Source: Clitopilus passeckerianus
Taxonomy: Eukaryota; Basidiomycota; Agaricomycetes; Agaricales; Entolomataceae
Direction of reading: 5' to 3'
Length of the DNA stretch: 64,000 nucleotides
Assembly: GCA_944990035.1 (NCBI GenBank)
Contig: CALYLX010000040.1
Location: forward strand, 186,001 to 250,000
Part shown: one piece after another, positions 44,833 to 55,054 of the stretch
Numbering within the stretch: position 1 is the first letter of the stretch
Layout of the letters: each line of letters begins with the position of its first letter
The notes under the pieces: generated by a model
Databases searched by the model: none
Told to the model about the DNA's origin: nothing
Seen by the model: the letters and a program-made list of their open reading frames with translations, nothing else
Position numbers and translations under genes: made by a program

Positions 44833-45849
44833 CCATTGAGAAACCTGGTAGGTATAAATATGAGTCTAAAGGTCGGCCGCGAGAACGCTGAAGCACTCAC
44901 ATTCTATCCGGTTGAATAATCGACTGGTAATCCACTGTCGGTCAGATACTCAAAAGTCTCGGTCTGCTACTATTTTTGCAGCTTATCCGAAGGGTCGTCC
45001 GACCAGCCACGGATTCCAAGCTTTGCTTTCAGTGGCCGCTAGCATAGTGCAGCCTCCTATTAGCAATGTGCTGATTGGCTCTTCGGTGTTCTTGACAAGC
45101 TAAACCGAAGAAGATGAAGGTTACAGTCCAAGAAATGATGGGCATGGCCATTTTCGCACAAGTCGACGGCAAAGATTTCAGCCACGATCATTCGGCACGA
45201 AAGCTTGAGCTTTGCGGGCCAGGTCTGTACGACGTTAAATATAGGCTCTCTTGAAGTCATGCCACGAGAGCAGAACGGCCGGCAGGGCGTGAGCGACGGG
45301 GTCGGCCACCCAGTATACTTTAATCACCTCAGTCCTGAGCGAGTTGCCGAACGTCGGCCTGGGCAAACAATGAGGTAGACCCCTTGTAAAGTAAGCCTTC
45401 AGCTTTGGACATGGCTTAAGTATTGTCTACAACGAATCAGGCGGAGGTTTCTCCTCTTCATCTACGCTGTGATTTTCTTTTAATTTGATTTGACGACGCC
45501 TGATGGCAAGTATCACATCCACCACGCCGCGCCCATACCAGATGTCGAACTGTTACAATAGGGACGGCAAGGAATATATCTTGACATAGTGTAACGCCTC
45601 TGTGGGAGACTCTCCTTCATCTAGTATGCTCCTCATCAACGATGACTACAAATGCGAATGACCTCCGCCATGATCTCAACGTTTTATCCACCTCAAGCTA
45701 CATTCAACTCGGATCACCGTGACTGGCACCCTCAGTTCGTCGATTTAACACAATTTTATCTTCTATGAGGACCTGGTAAGCAAGCGTATATTTTTTACGA
45801 ATTTTAGAGGGAAAGAGTGAAATACAGTTCAGGCCAAGAACTAGAGTAC
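44833..45849. other. Intergenic carrying a relic of an F-box/LRR 5' flank
   Basis: 1 kb without a gene. The segment at about 45130-45290 is clearly similar to about 47700-47830, the 5' flank of the LRR copy at 45850-47504 (shared GACGGCAAA, CATTCGGC, CTTGAGCTT, AGTCATGCC). It therefore sits where another copy's promoter region would be. Confidence 0.5.
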
Positions 45850-47504
45850 TCAGTGCTCAGCAACTGGCTTAAAAAACCTCCGCGCCATATCATTGAATTC
45901 CTTCCAATTGCCGACCCCATCACCCTCAACCAAAGTAGCCGAAGGAAACATGATACAGAGGCACCGCATAATAAACGGAATGTTCTCAGAAGATAGGGCT
46001 GAATCAAAGAAAAGCGCATCTTTGACGCTTTCGTTTCCAATAGCTAGTGGATGAGCGATCCGGAACGGTCGCAAGTTGGCGGAAATCTGCAAACGCCGCA
46101 GTCGTATGGATCTACACGTCATTTCAGCCATGTCGTCGAGTGTAACTTTAGGTGGGGTGTTGTTGTCTGGAGTTGCTAGGAACACCGTGAGTGTGGTGAT
46201 GGACGGCCAGGCGGTTGGTATTTGGCTCAAGATCAAAGGATCGAGCTCTTCAACACATATAAGCGTGATTGTCACGGTTTCGAGGCGACGCAGACGAAGC
46301 AATTGAGAGAATATGGGGAACGAAGGCGTGAGAGATTGGGAAGGACCGTCGTTCATGTTCTCGCTCCATATTGACAGAGTTGTGAGTTGACTGAACTTGG
46401 CAACTGCCGAGCATAGCCTTTCAAGGCGGTCCTTGGAGATATCTGAGTCCTTGTTATCAACAGCCAAGTTGAGGACCTTGAGTGGGCTGCTCAATGCTTC
46501 CAACAGGGGCGTTAGCTGATCCAAAGGTGAAGGTGGTAAGCCCAACTTCTCAAGGAATGTAAAGCGAGAAGGGCCGAAGAGGGAGACCGAGTTAGGGTGA
46601 GTCTGAGGTAGCGTGGCCAGGCAAACATAATTCAGCTTGGCCAATGCACACTTGGAATCTAGGTGTTGCACAAGTGCGGGTGACCCTCTCAAACCCTCAC
46701 AATCCAGATTTACGAGATTGGGAAGGGACATCACGAACGACTCGAAGATCGGACTGTAATCGTAGTTGACCACAGGATAGAATAGTGTCCGGAATGAGCG
46801 TAAAGAGAGCAGTATGAGCTACTGTTGTCAGGAAGGATTGAAACGTCTGCGTTTTGAGAGTCGACCCGAAGGTTCCATCGGGGGTGGGTCTCAAGAATAT
46901 CCGCAGTTCAAGGTCAGTTAGTGTGTTACTGAGAAGAGCGGGTAGGTGGTGGGCAGTTTTGTTGGTATTTCCATCGATCCGGAGGGTTAGTCGGTTGATT
47001 CGGGGGAACAAGGACTGCGAAGGCTCGTAGGTAGTTAATGGCGAGAGAATATGGGGAGGCAAGTCTACTGGGACCAGTCGTTCCGGTCGCAGATCGCGGA
47101 TTCGGCGGGAATAGTAGCGAAATCTCTCCATATCTTTGTTTTCAATGTTTCGTATAAATTTCTACGGAAAGGTATTTGGTCAGCCCATGGCAAGACTCAG
47201 GATGGCGCAAGCGAAGTACCATCTTTTTGAAATCATTGCGGCTTTCGGGCCCATCCCATAGGTCGCCTTTCGGCGACATAGTGCGTATCAACCATACAAG
47301 ATGTGGTTGCTTTCTCCACATGAGGTCTAATGCGGAATCTTCATTGAACTTTAGCGTGTGCAGAACCATATGAGGCCAAGACGAATCACCTGTGAATTTC
47401 CGACAAGTAAGTGCCAGAGCGAGAAGAGTGGGTTGGTTTTCTGCATGATATTCGAATATGTGTGCCTGAATTTCGGGCATCTCTAAGCATGGGTGCATGG
47501 ACAT
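45850..47504 (-). pseudogene. F-box-like/LRR protein, tandem copy A, frameshifted
   Basis: Exons 47504-47390, 47338-47220 and 47161-45850 follow the family plan. The F-box-like start is MHPCLEMPEIQAHIF, LALTCRKFT, DSALDLMWRKQ; exon 3 begins KFIRNIE and holds the LRRs, ending FNDMARRFFKPV. Exon 3 is 1312 nt, two bases short of frame. The break is at about 46802-46810, in an AGAGAG run, between FLTTVAHTA and SLRSFRTLF. Everything before and after is open and conserved, so the lesion is recent or an assembly error. Intron 1 ends in AAG, as in copies B and C. If intact it would be an SCF-type adaptor of about 515 residues. Confidence 0.8.
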
Positions 47505-48154
47505 TGTGTGTGGCAGCGTCTAAGCAAGCCTTGAAATCGCCAACTGATTCGGAAAACGAACCGAATCACAAACAACACGTAAACAACGCGTCTCCCTGAT
47601 TGGTCGGCGTCGACTGCTTTGCTCTCGAAAGCTCTTGTCTTCAACGCCCGGCGCCCTTGACTCGTCCACCCTAATTACGTTGGGGGTTACTGAGGGCCTT
47701 GACGGCAAAAGCTCCATCTACGACCATTCGGCTTGGGGACTTGAGCTTCAACCACGATGATCTTCGCAGTCCAAGTCTGTCCGGTGTCAAATGTGAGTCT
47801 TCTTGCAGTCATGCCCTGGGAGCGGAAGAGTTAACAGCGTTGAGTGATCATGTAGTTAGTCGCTAGCCAGCCTTTACACAGCAAAGTAATGGTACCGACG
47901 ATTGCCGTACTTTGCTTTGAACAAATCACGAGAACGATGACACCATGACCTCTCTCTCGTGGATTCCGTCCGGCGACGTTCCATGAGCACGCCTTGGTCC
48001 CACCATTACCACAGCAGAAATTCACAAGCTTATTCTCTCAAAGATACATATCGGTTGAAACGCATCACCCTCTAACAAATTGAACACATCTGTACCCTTC
48101 GTGTGCTATCAGGGTCCGTATTCAGGTAAAAGTACAGTAAGCAACAGTAAAGAA
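47505..48154. other. Intergenic between LRR copies A and B
   Basis: 650 bp containing the 5' flank of copy A. Similar to about 45130-45290 over about 130 bp; no gene. Confidence 0.45.
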
Positions 48155-49827
48155 CTAGAACCACTCTGGACCCAGCACTGGCTGGAAAAAATCCTCCGAC
48201 AAGTCCTGGAACATCAGCCAATCGTCAACTGGTGTCCCAGCACCTTCAATATGATTAGCCGACGGAAACATAATGCAGAGGCATCGTAGAATCGACGGAA
48301 GATTCTCAGAGGACAAGACCGAATGGAAGAAGTACACTTGTTTGACGCTTTCGTTTCCGATAGACAGAGGATGAGCGATTTGAAATGGTCGCAAGTCGGC
48401 GGGAATGGATAACGATTCCAATTGTGCGCATTTGCACGTCATTGCAGCCAGTTTTTCGAGTGTGACCTTTGGCGAGGCTTCGTCATAAGGGCTTGCTAGT
48501 GTCACCGAGAGCCTGGAGATGGAAGGCCACTCCGTCGGTATAAGACTCAAGGTCGCAAGCTCGAGCTCTCCAACACATGACAGGCTGATTAACGCGATTT
48601 CGAGGTGGTGAAGACGGAGAAGTTGAGTGAATATGGGGATCGAAGGTATGAGAGATGGGGAGGGGGCCTTCATGACGTTGTTCCTCACGGACAGAGTTGT
48701 GAGCCGATTGCACTTAGCGATTGCGGAACAAAGCCTTTCGAGATCGCTCAAGGAGGGATCTGATGCCTTGTCATCGATGGTCACGTAGAGAACCTCGAGT
48801 GGACTGTCCAGAGCTTCCAACAAGGGCGATAGCCGATCCAACGGTTGAGGGAGTAATCGTAATTCCTTGAGGAATACAAATCCGGCTGAACCAAAGGGGG
48901 AAGCTGAGTAGGGGTCTTGAGGGAGCCCGTCCAGGCAAACGTCATTCAGCTTGAGTAATGCACGATTGGAGCCCAGATGCTGCAAAAGTGCCGGGGTTAA
49001 TCTCAAACCCTCGCAACTCAGGTTCACGAGATTCGGAAGCGCCTCTACAAAGGGTTCGAAAATCGGGCTATAATCATATGTGACTCCAGGAATCAAAACT
49101 GTCCGAAATGACCGTAAGGATGAAGCAATACGAGCCACCTCTGTCAGAAAGAATTGGAAGTTCTGCATGGTGATTGCTGACCGGTTGTTGCTTGTTCTCT
49201 CGGGGTTGAGAGGTACGTGTATTCGCAGTTCGAGGTCGGTGAGTGTGCTGCTAAGGAAGGAGGGTAGGTAGCAGGCAATTTCATTGGTTTCCCTATCAAT
49301 TGGGAGAACAAGTCGGCTGATTTGAGGGAGTAAGGTTTGGGCAGGATTGGAAGCAGTTAGCGCCGAAAGAATACGGCGGGGCAAGTCCGTTTCGGTCAGT
49401 TTTTCCAATCGCAGATTACGGATCCGGCGGGAATAGTAGAGAAATCTCTTCATGTCTTTGTCTTCGACGCCTCGCAGAAATTTCTACGGAAATCAAGACC
49501 ATCAGCACATAGCAAGAACCAAGATCGAGCAAGCGATGTACCATGTGTTTGAGGTCATTGCGGTTTCTTGGTGCGGTCCATAGGTCGTCTTTTGGCGACA
49601 TTGTGCGAACCAACAATACAAGATTTCGCCGGTTCCTCCAGAGGACATCTAACGCCGAATCTTCGCCGAATATTAGAGGGGCGCAAAACCTCAGTAATTT
49701 GGAACGAGTCACCTGTGAATGTACGGCAAGTGAGGGCCAGAGCAAGAAGAGTCGGGTAGTTTCCTTCGTGATGTTTGAAAATATGTCCCCGAATTTCGGG
49801 TATCTCTAAGCATGCGTGTATGGGCAT
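48155..49827 (-). CDS. F-box-like/LRR protein, tandem copy B
   Basis: Exons 49827-49713, 49660-49542 and 49483-48155 give 520 residues, fully open. The F-box-like segment is MPIHACLEIPEIRGHIF, LALTCRTFT, DSALDVLWRNR, MSPKDDLW. The LRR part runs from about residue 90 (LPNLVNLSCEGL, LTTLSVRNN, LESLSIPADLRPFQ). Exon sizes 115 and 119 nt are identical in copies A, B and C. Expected to act as a ubiquitin-ligase substrate adaptor (family inference); the target is unknown. The start is the first ATG in the position shared by all copies. Confidence 0.85.
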
Positions 49828-50271
49828 TGTGTGATAATGTGTGTGGCAGCGTCAAAGCCAGAGGGAAGCCAAATCGACGGCCGATTCGGAAAACAAACCG
49901 AAACGCAAATAGCACGTAAACAACACGTCGCCCAAATTGGTCGTCAGCGACTACTTTACCCTAACTTTACCCTCCGGACGATCGCCATTCAATTTATATG
50001 TTACTCCTATTGTAGCAGGGGATATACATAACTCTCTCTGTGGAAGATCCTTCTTAACCCGTGAAGCTCAAAGCCTTACGGCCATTCCTCACTGGTGAAG
50101 TGGGGAACTGACATCCACCCCAAGGTGGGTTATCGAGAATAATAGGTGCCCTGTGCGCCTGTTCGTACATTTACCACGATTTTATGTTCCGATTGACCTG
50201 GAAGGAATCTTCAAGGGTATGTTTTCTACGAATCACAGCAAACTACAGTTAGAAAGTATAATCACTCAGTA
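49828..50271. other. Intergenic between LRR copies B and C
   Basis: 444 bp, no gene. Contains the promoter side of copy B. Confidence 0.45.
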
Positions 50272-51929
50272 CTACTCAACAACTGGCTGGAAGAAGTCCC
50301 GCGCCATATCGTTGAACTCTTCCCAATCCCCAGCCGGACCTTTCCCATCACCTTCAATGAAAGTAGCTGAAGGGAACATGATACGCAGGCACCGCAAAAT
50401 CGACGGAATGTTTTCAGGCGACAGGGCTGAATTGTAGAAAAACGCTTCTTCGATGCTTTCGTTCCCGATAGCCGGAGGATTGTCGACTTGGAATGGTCGC
50501 AAGTCGACAGAAATAGATAGCTTCTTCAGTTGTGCGCATCTACATGTCATTTCGGCTAGTGCTTGGAGTGTGATCTTCGGTGAGCCGTTGAAGAATGGCC
50601 TTGCTAGCGTCACTGAAAGCCTCGTGATGGAAGGCCACGCCGTTGGTATTTGGCTCGGGATCAAAGGGTCGAGCTCTTCCATACATAAGAGCCTAATTGT
50701 CACGACTTCAAGGTAACGAAGACCGAGAAGTTGGGAGAATATGGGAAGAGAAGACACGAAAAATTGGTTGGGGACGTCATTCCGAATGGACAAAGTTGTG
50801 AGCTGCTTAAACTTGACGATCGTTGAACAAAGCATTTCGAGGCAGTCCTGGTCGATATCTGAATCCTCGTTATCAATAGTCAAGAAGAGCTTCTTGAGCG
50901 GACTGTCCAATGCTTCCAACATGGGCATTAGCCGATCCAACGACAAAGGTAGTAGGCTCAGTTCCTTGAGGAATGTGAACCGAGAAGGGCCAAAGAGGGA
51001 AGTGGAGTCGGGGTTAACTCGAAAGAGCTTGTCCATGCAAACATCATTCAACTTGAGTAATGCGCACTTGGAACCCAGGTGTTGCATTAGTTCGGGTGTA
51101 ACTCTCAAGCCCTCGCAACTCAAGTTTACGAGATTGGGAAGAGCCATCACGAAGGACTCAAAAAACGGATTGTAGTCGTGGTCGACCTGAGGAATGTATA
51201 GCGTCCGGAGCGAACGTAAAGATGGAGCAACACGAGCCACCGCCGCAAGGAAGGATTGGAGGTTTTGTGTGGTAATTGTTGACCCACGGGTACGGGTTCC
51301 ATCGGGGTTGAATTTCAGGAAAAATCGCAGTTCAAGGTCGGTTAGCGAGCTGCTAAGAAGTGAGGGTAGATAGCAGGCGATTTCGTTGGTATCACCATCA
51401 ATCCTGATTGTGAGTCGACTGATCTGAGGGAGCAAGGGTTGCGAAGGCTCGTAGGCAGTCAGCGCTGAGAGAATATGGAGAGGCAAGTCCGATGTGGTCT
51501 GTTGTTCCACTCGCAGTTCGCGGATTCGGCGGGAGTAGTAGCGAAATCTCTCCATGTCCTCGCTTTTTAGGCCTCGTATGAATTTCTACGATAGCGAAGT
51601 CGGTCAGTCCATATCAAGAGCCAAGACCGCGCGAGCAACGTACCATCTGTTTCAGCTCATTGGATCCTTCTGGAGCGTTCCAGAGGTCGCCTTTCGGAGA
51701 CATCGTGCGGACCAGCCATACAAGATTCCGTTGCTCCCTCCAGAGAAGATCTAATGCTGAATCTTAGTCGAACGTTAGCGTCACAATGCCGCATAATTTG
51801 ACAAGAAGGTTCACCTGTGAATTGCCGGCAAGTGAGAGCTAGGGCGAAAAGAGTCGGTGAGTCTCCCGCATGATACTCGAAAATTTGTGCCCGAATTTCA
51901 GGCGTCTCTAAGCATGGATGAGTGGGCAT
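50272..51929 (-). CDS. F-box-like/LRR protein, tandem copy C
   Basis: Exons 51929-51815, 51762-51644 and 51585-50272 give 515 residues, fully open. It starts MPTHPCLETPEIRAQIF, then LALTCRQFT, DSALDLLWREQ and MSPKGDLW. The LRR part includes YIPQVDHDYNPFFESF and LPNLVNLSCEGL. An in-frame frame extends 28 codons upstream (to 52013), but the shared MxxHPCLE start favours 51929. Very close to copies A and B throughout, so the array arose by recent tandem duplication. Same probable role as copy B. Confidence 0.85.
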
Positions 51930-52469
51930 CGCGTGTGGCGACCTCGAGTCAAGGCAAATTGTTGCCGGATTCGGAAGACAAAACGGCATATAAACAACGC
52001 GTAAACAACGCATCGCCCGAAATGGTAGGCAAGGGCTGCTCAGGCATCAATCATACCAAGTCTATGCAGGATATCTGATACTGAGGGCGCCTGGTAAGCC
52101 ATATTCTACGGAGCGTGGCGTTGATTACTTTACATTCGCACCCATAATAGATAACGCGGCGGAACATGCCCCAGTCGTCCTTGATGCGCATACACACCAC
52201 ACTCACAGAGACTCACGAGGGCTGAATGACAGGCTTGATGGGCTCAGTATCGAACAAAACATCCGATGCGTATAAGAGATGGCTACAATCTATGAGTAGA
52301 CTACTGGACCCGACCGTCGTAGTCTTTTGCATTTGATAATGGTCAAAGACCAAAGTCTCGCACCGAGCCTTGTCGCGATCGCAGAATCTGGGGACTACAC
52401 AAATAAGATCCCGCCAGCTCTTACCTAGTGGGAGTAGGAACAAATTGCAAGAGGCTGAAAAAAAGTGAT
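51930..52469. other. Intergenic, 540 bp
   Basis: 5' flank of LRR copy C, then the 3' flank of the tRNA-Phe gene with its poly-T terminator; no other gene. Confidence 0.45.
52458..52464 (-). terminator. Pol III terminator of tRNA-Phe
   Basis: Seven Ts on the minus strand, 6 nt after the tRNA 3' end. Confidence 0.8.
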
Positions 52470-52555
52470 GGGGGCACCGCGGATTGAACGCGGGACCTTC
52501 AGAAGAACTGTCACTTAACTTCAGTCTGCTGCTCTCCCAACTGAGCTATGCCCCC
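52470..52555 (-). tRNA. tRNA-Phe (GAA) with a 14-nt intron
   Basis: A complete cloverleaf on the minus strand. The acceptor GGGGGCA pairs with TGCCCCC; the D arm is TAGCTCAGTTGGGAGAGC (A box), the anticodon stem CAGA/TCTG, the loop CTGAAG with anticodon GAA. The T arm CCGCG-TTCAATC-CGCGG forms the B box. An intron of about 14 nt (TTAAGTGACAGTTC) sits one base 3' of the anticodon, the canonical nuclear position. 86 nt with intron, 72 without. Confidence 0.93.
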
Positions 52556-52911
52556 GTTGACAGACATTCCTTCACATCACTGCCAGTCCCCAGGCCGAAA
52601 CTTCAAATTTTGAAGTGTACCTTAGCGCTTGCAAGGAGGCAAGTCGTAGGAGGAATTCAGGAGGGGTTTATAGCAATATTTCTGCTGGCGGGCCTTGACC
52701 TCCATCAGGCAGCTAGCCCGAAGCGATGAACACCGCATCTCCGACTGACACCACCACAATCACGCTCAGGCCGAAATCATTGAAATGGCGTCTATCACAG
52801 CTTCCCTGCATTATTTAAATGCAAACTGCGGGGATCTGATACTAATGATACCTGCCATCAGCTAGAATCGACGACCCGTGTTACCCTCTATCTTTCATAC
52901 CAATCGGAAGG
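52556..52911. other. Intergenic, 356 bp
   Basis: Between the tRNA and the RGS gene; promoter regions of both, no gene. Confidence 0.4.
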
Positions 52912-54963
52912 ATGGCGGCCTCGGACTTTCCCTTGACGGAAGAGTCCAAATCTGAGGGAGAGTTGAGTTGTCGTTGGCATTCTGGCGTAGCCATGAAAGT
53001 GACGAAGAGGGGACGACCATTCCAAAAGGTTCTAGTAAACCTTCTGAATCGCAACGTCTAGTCAATTTAACCTCGTGTATAGGAACTTTGTGATGCCTTT
53101 ATCGAGGCGATGCGTGGAGTGCAACTTCGGCCACACGTCTCTAGGAACTTATTGGGGATTTCTAAAACAATCCCTAATTCTTTCACCCTGTACGTTGAGT
53201 CTAGCCGGTCTTGCATTACACAACCAACCCATTTTCAAAGCGATGAGCTAGCAGGCGAACTCTCCAGGGTCTTCCCGCAGATTGAGCGTCCGATGACGAA
53301 TGCATTATGCCAGCACTTACTTGATTCCTGCTATATCGAGAACGCTAAGAACCCAGATAACAACATTGCAACGGACGGTTCTCTCTTCAACTTGACTTCA
53401 AAAGGTCTTCATCTGCTTGAGCGAGCATTTCTTCGTGACAGCTCGCAGATAGCAAAGTTCACACCAATCTTTGCATCGCAGAGCATCTGCTCGAAGTTAC
53501 TTCATCTCGAACGGAGGGGGATAGATGACGAGATCTCCTGGTCTCATTCCAACATCTGTACTCTCTTCCGTCGATTTGCAGGCACGCAGGCCAATTACTA
53601 CAACTCGAATCCTGACCTCCTTGATGAATTCCAGAGATATCACCAACGCTCCAAAGGGGTCCCACTCTACCTCGCTGGCAACGACGTTCCAAACGGATTG
53701 CGCGAGCACTGTTTCTCTGCAGTGACCCTGTTAGAATGACTGTGTGACTTCGCCACTTTGGCAGGCCGTGAGGAAGCGGCTGAGGCAGGAGCCCAATTTG
53801 TTCGATGCGGTCTGATTTCACTGGTATCCGACAAGCGTAAGGCAAACAATTCCGCCATTATTTTCACTGTCCGTGGTTCTCAGATTGAGGGACGCCCAGA
53901 AATAGCAGTAGGTGCCTTTCCAATTTCACACATGGTTTCCTGACATAGTTCCGATTTAAGGTCCAGGGAGAATTCCGTTGTACCCCAAAGGCCGTTTATA
54001 GGTTGACTGAAGAAGGCATCAAGCTTGCAAACTGGCAAGTTACAAGGAAGGATAACGACGGCCTCCAGTACCTCCCGCGCAACGCAGAGGCGCCCCCAAC
54101 TCCCCAATCCCGTTCAACGTCGACGTCTACATACAACCCCACAGACTCCGCTTCACCTTCGGAACAAACTCTCGCCAAGAAAAAAGCGAACCCGGAGGTT
54201 ATCTGGAAACAAATAATGGAGGATACGCATATGCGATCTCTCTTTGGAGACTTCTTAGACAGGAATTTTGTTGGCGAGAATCTATTGTTCTGGCTCGAGG
54301 TTGAATCCCTGAAAGAAAAAGGTGAGTGTCCGTGTAATTCCCTGCACAGCTTGACTTGACCCACACCCGCCAGTGGAAGGGACCGATCAGTACGGTAACT
54401 GGATACTTCCGCAGGGTACGCAACGGCAAGAATTCTTTATGAAGCTGGCGGACATTCAAGACAAGTATCTGGGCGCCGAACGGTGCATTGACTTGCCTAT
54501 CAGTTCCTCCACATTCGATGAACTAGTTAACTGTACTACCAAAACACTCGCCACGTACGAAGGCGAGAGCAATCCGGACATGGATTTCGGTACCCACTTA
54601 GACCCTTCCTCCAAATTGGACCTACCGATAGAATCATTGCTGACGGGGGCGCAGAAAGAGGTGTTCGCGAATATTCTAGGATGGGTCCCCCAGGTCAGTT
54701 CAGAACGAATTTCCAGCTGCTCTCACTTACACCTGTTCTAGTTTATGCGGACTTCTCATTATATAGGCGCCAGAAGATCTCAATTGAAGTCATCATTGAC
54801 TCACACTCGCACAACGAGCGCTACAGCCTTGCGACCACCCGAGTTGGTCTCTGGCACACATATCACATATTCGCAGCGAGGACTGGAACAAGAACAAGAG
54901 GCACGGGAGTCACTCAAGACCTTGGAGCTGGTCGAAGCACTTCAAGCAGCCACACCTCGATAG
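52912..54963 (+). CDS. Regulator of G-protein signalling (DEP + RGS), with in-frame TGA
   Basis: Exons 52912-53028, 53083-53189, 53241-53907, 53961-54321, 54374-54693 and 54742-54963 give 597 codons. RGS proteins of the Sst2/FlbA/Thn1 type speed up GTP hydrolysis by G-alpha subunits. The DEP part shows SKGLHLLERAF and LLHLERRGIDDEIS. A second DEP-like region (GREEAAEAGAQFVRCGLI) follows, then a linker and the RGS domain from about residue 385 (HMRSLFGDFLDRNFVGENLLFWLEVE). Codon 241 is TGA (53737-53739), in LE-stop-LCDF, where relatives as I recall have Trp (LEWLCDF). No intron restores frame here. A nonsense mutation, an error or recoding are possible. Exon 2/3 splicing removes 51 in-frame nt. 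Confidence 0.85.
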
Positions 54964-55054
54964 TTGTATGTGATTACGGTGGAGATGTGGGAAATTGGAA
55001 TAAATTGTTGTAATAATTAGGTAGCTCTGAACCTTGGCAACATCAGGAGAGTAT

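Noticed and set aside
53706..53764. An intron that would remove the TGA in the RGS gene
   Set aside because: Available GT...AG pairs are 35 or 43 nt, break the reading frame, and delete the conserved LCDF residues.
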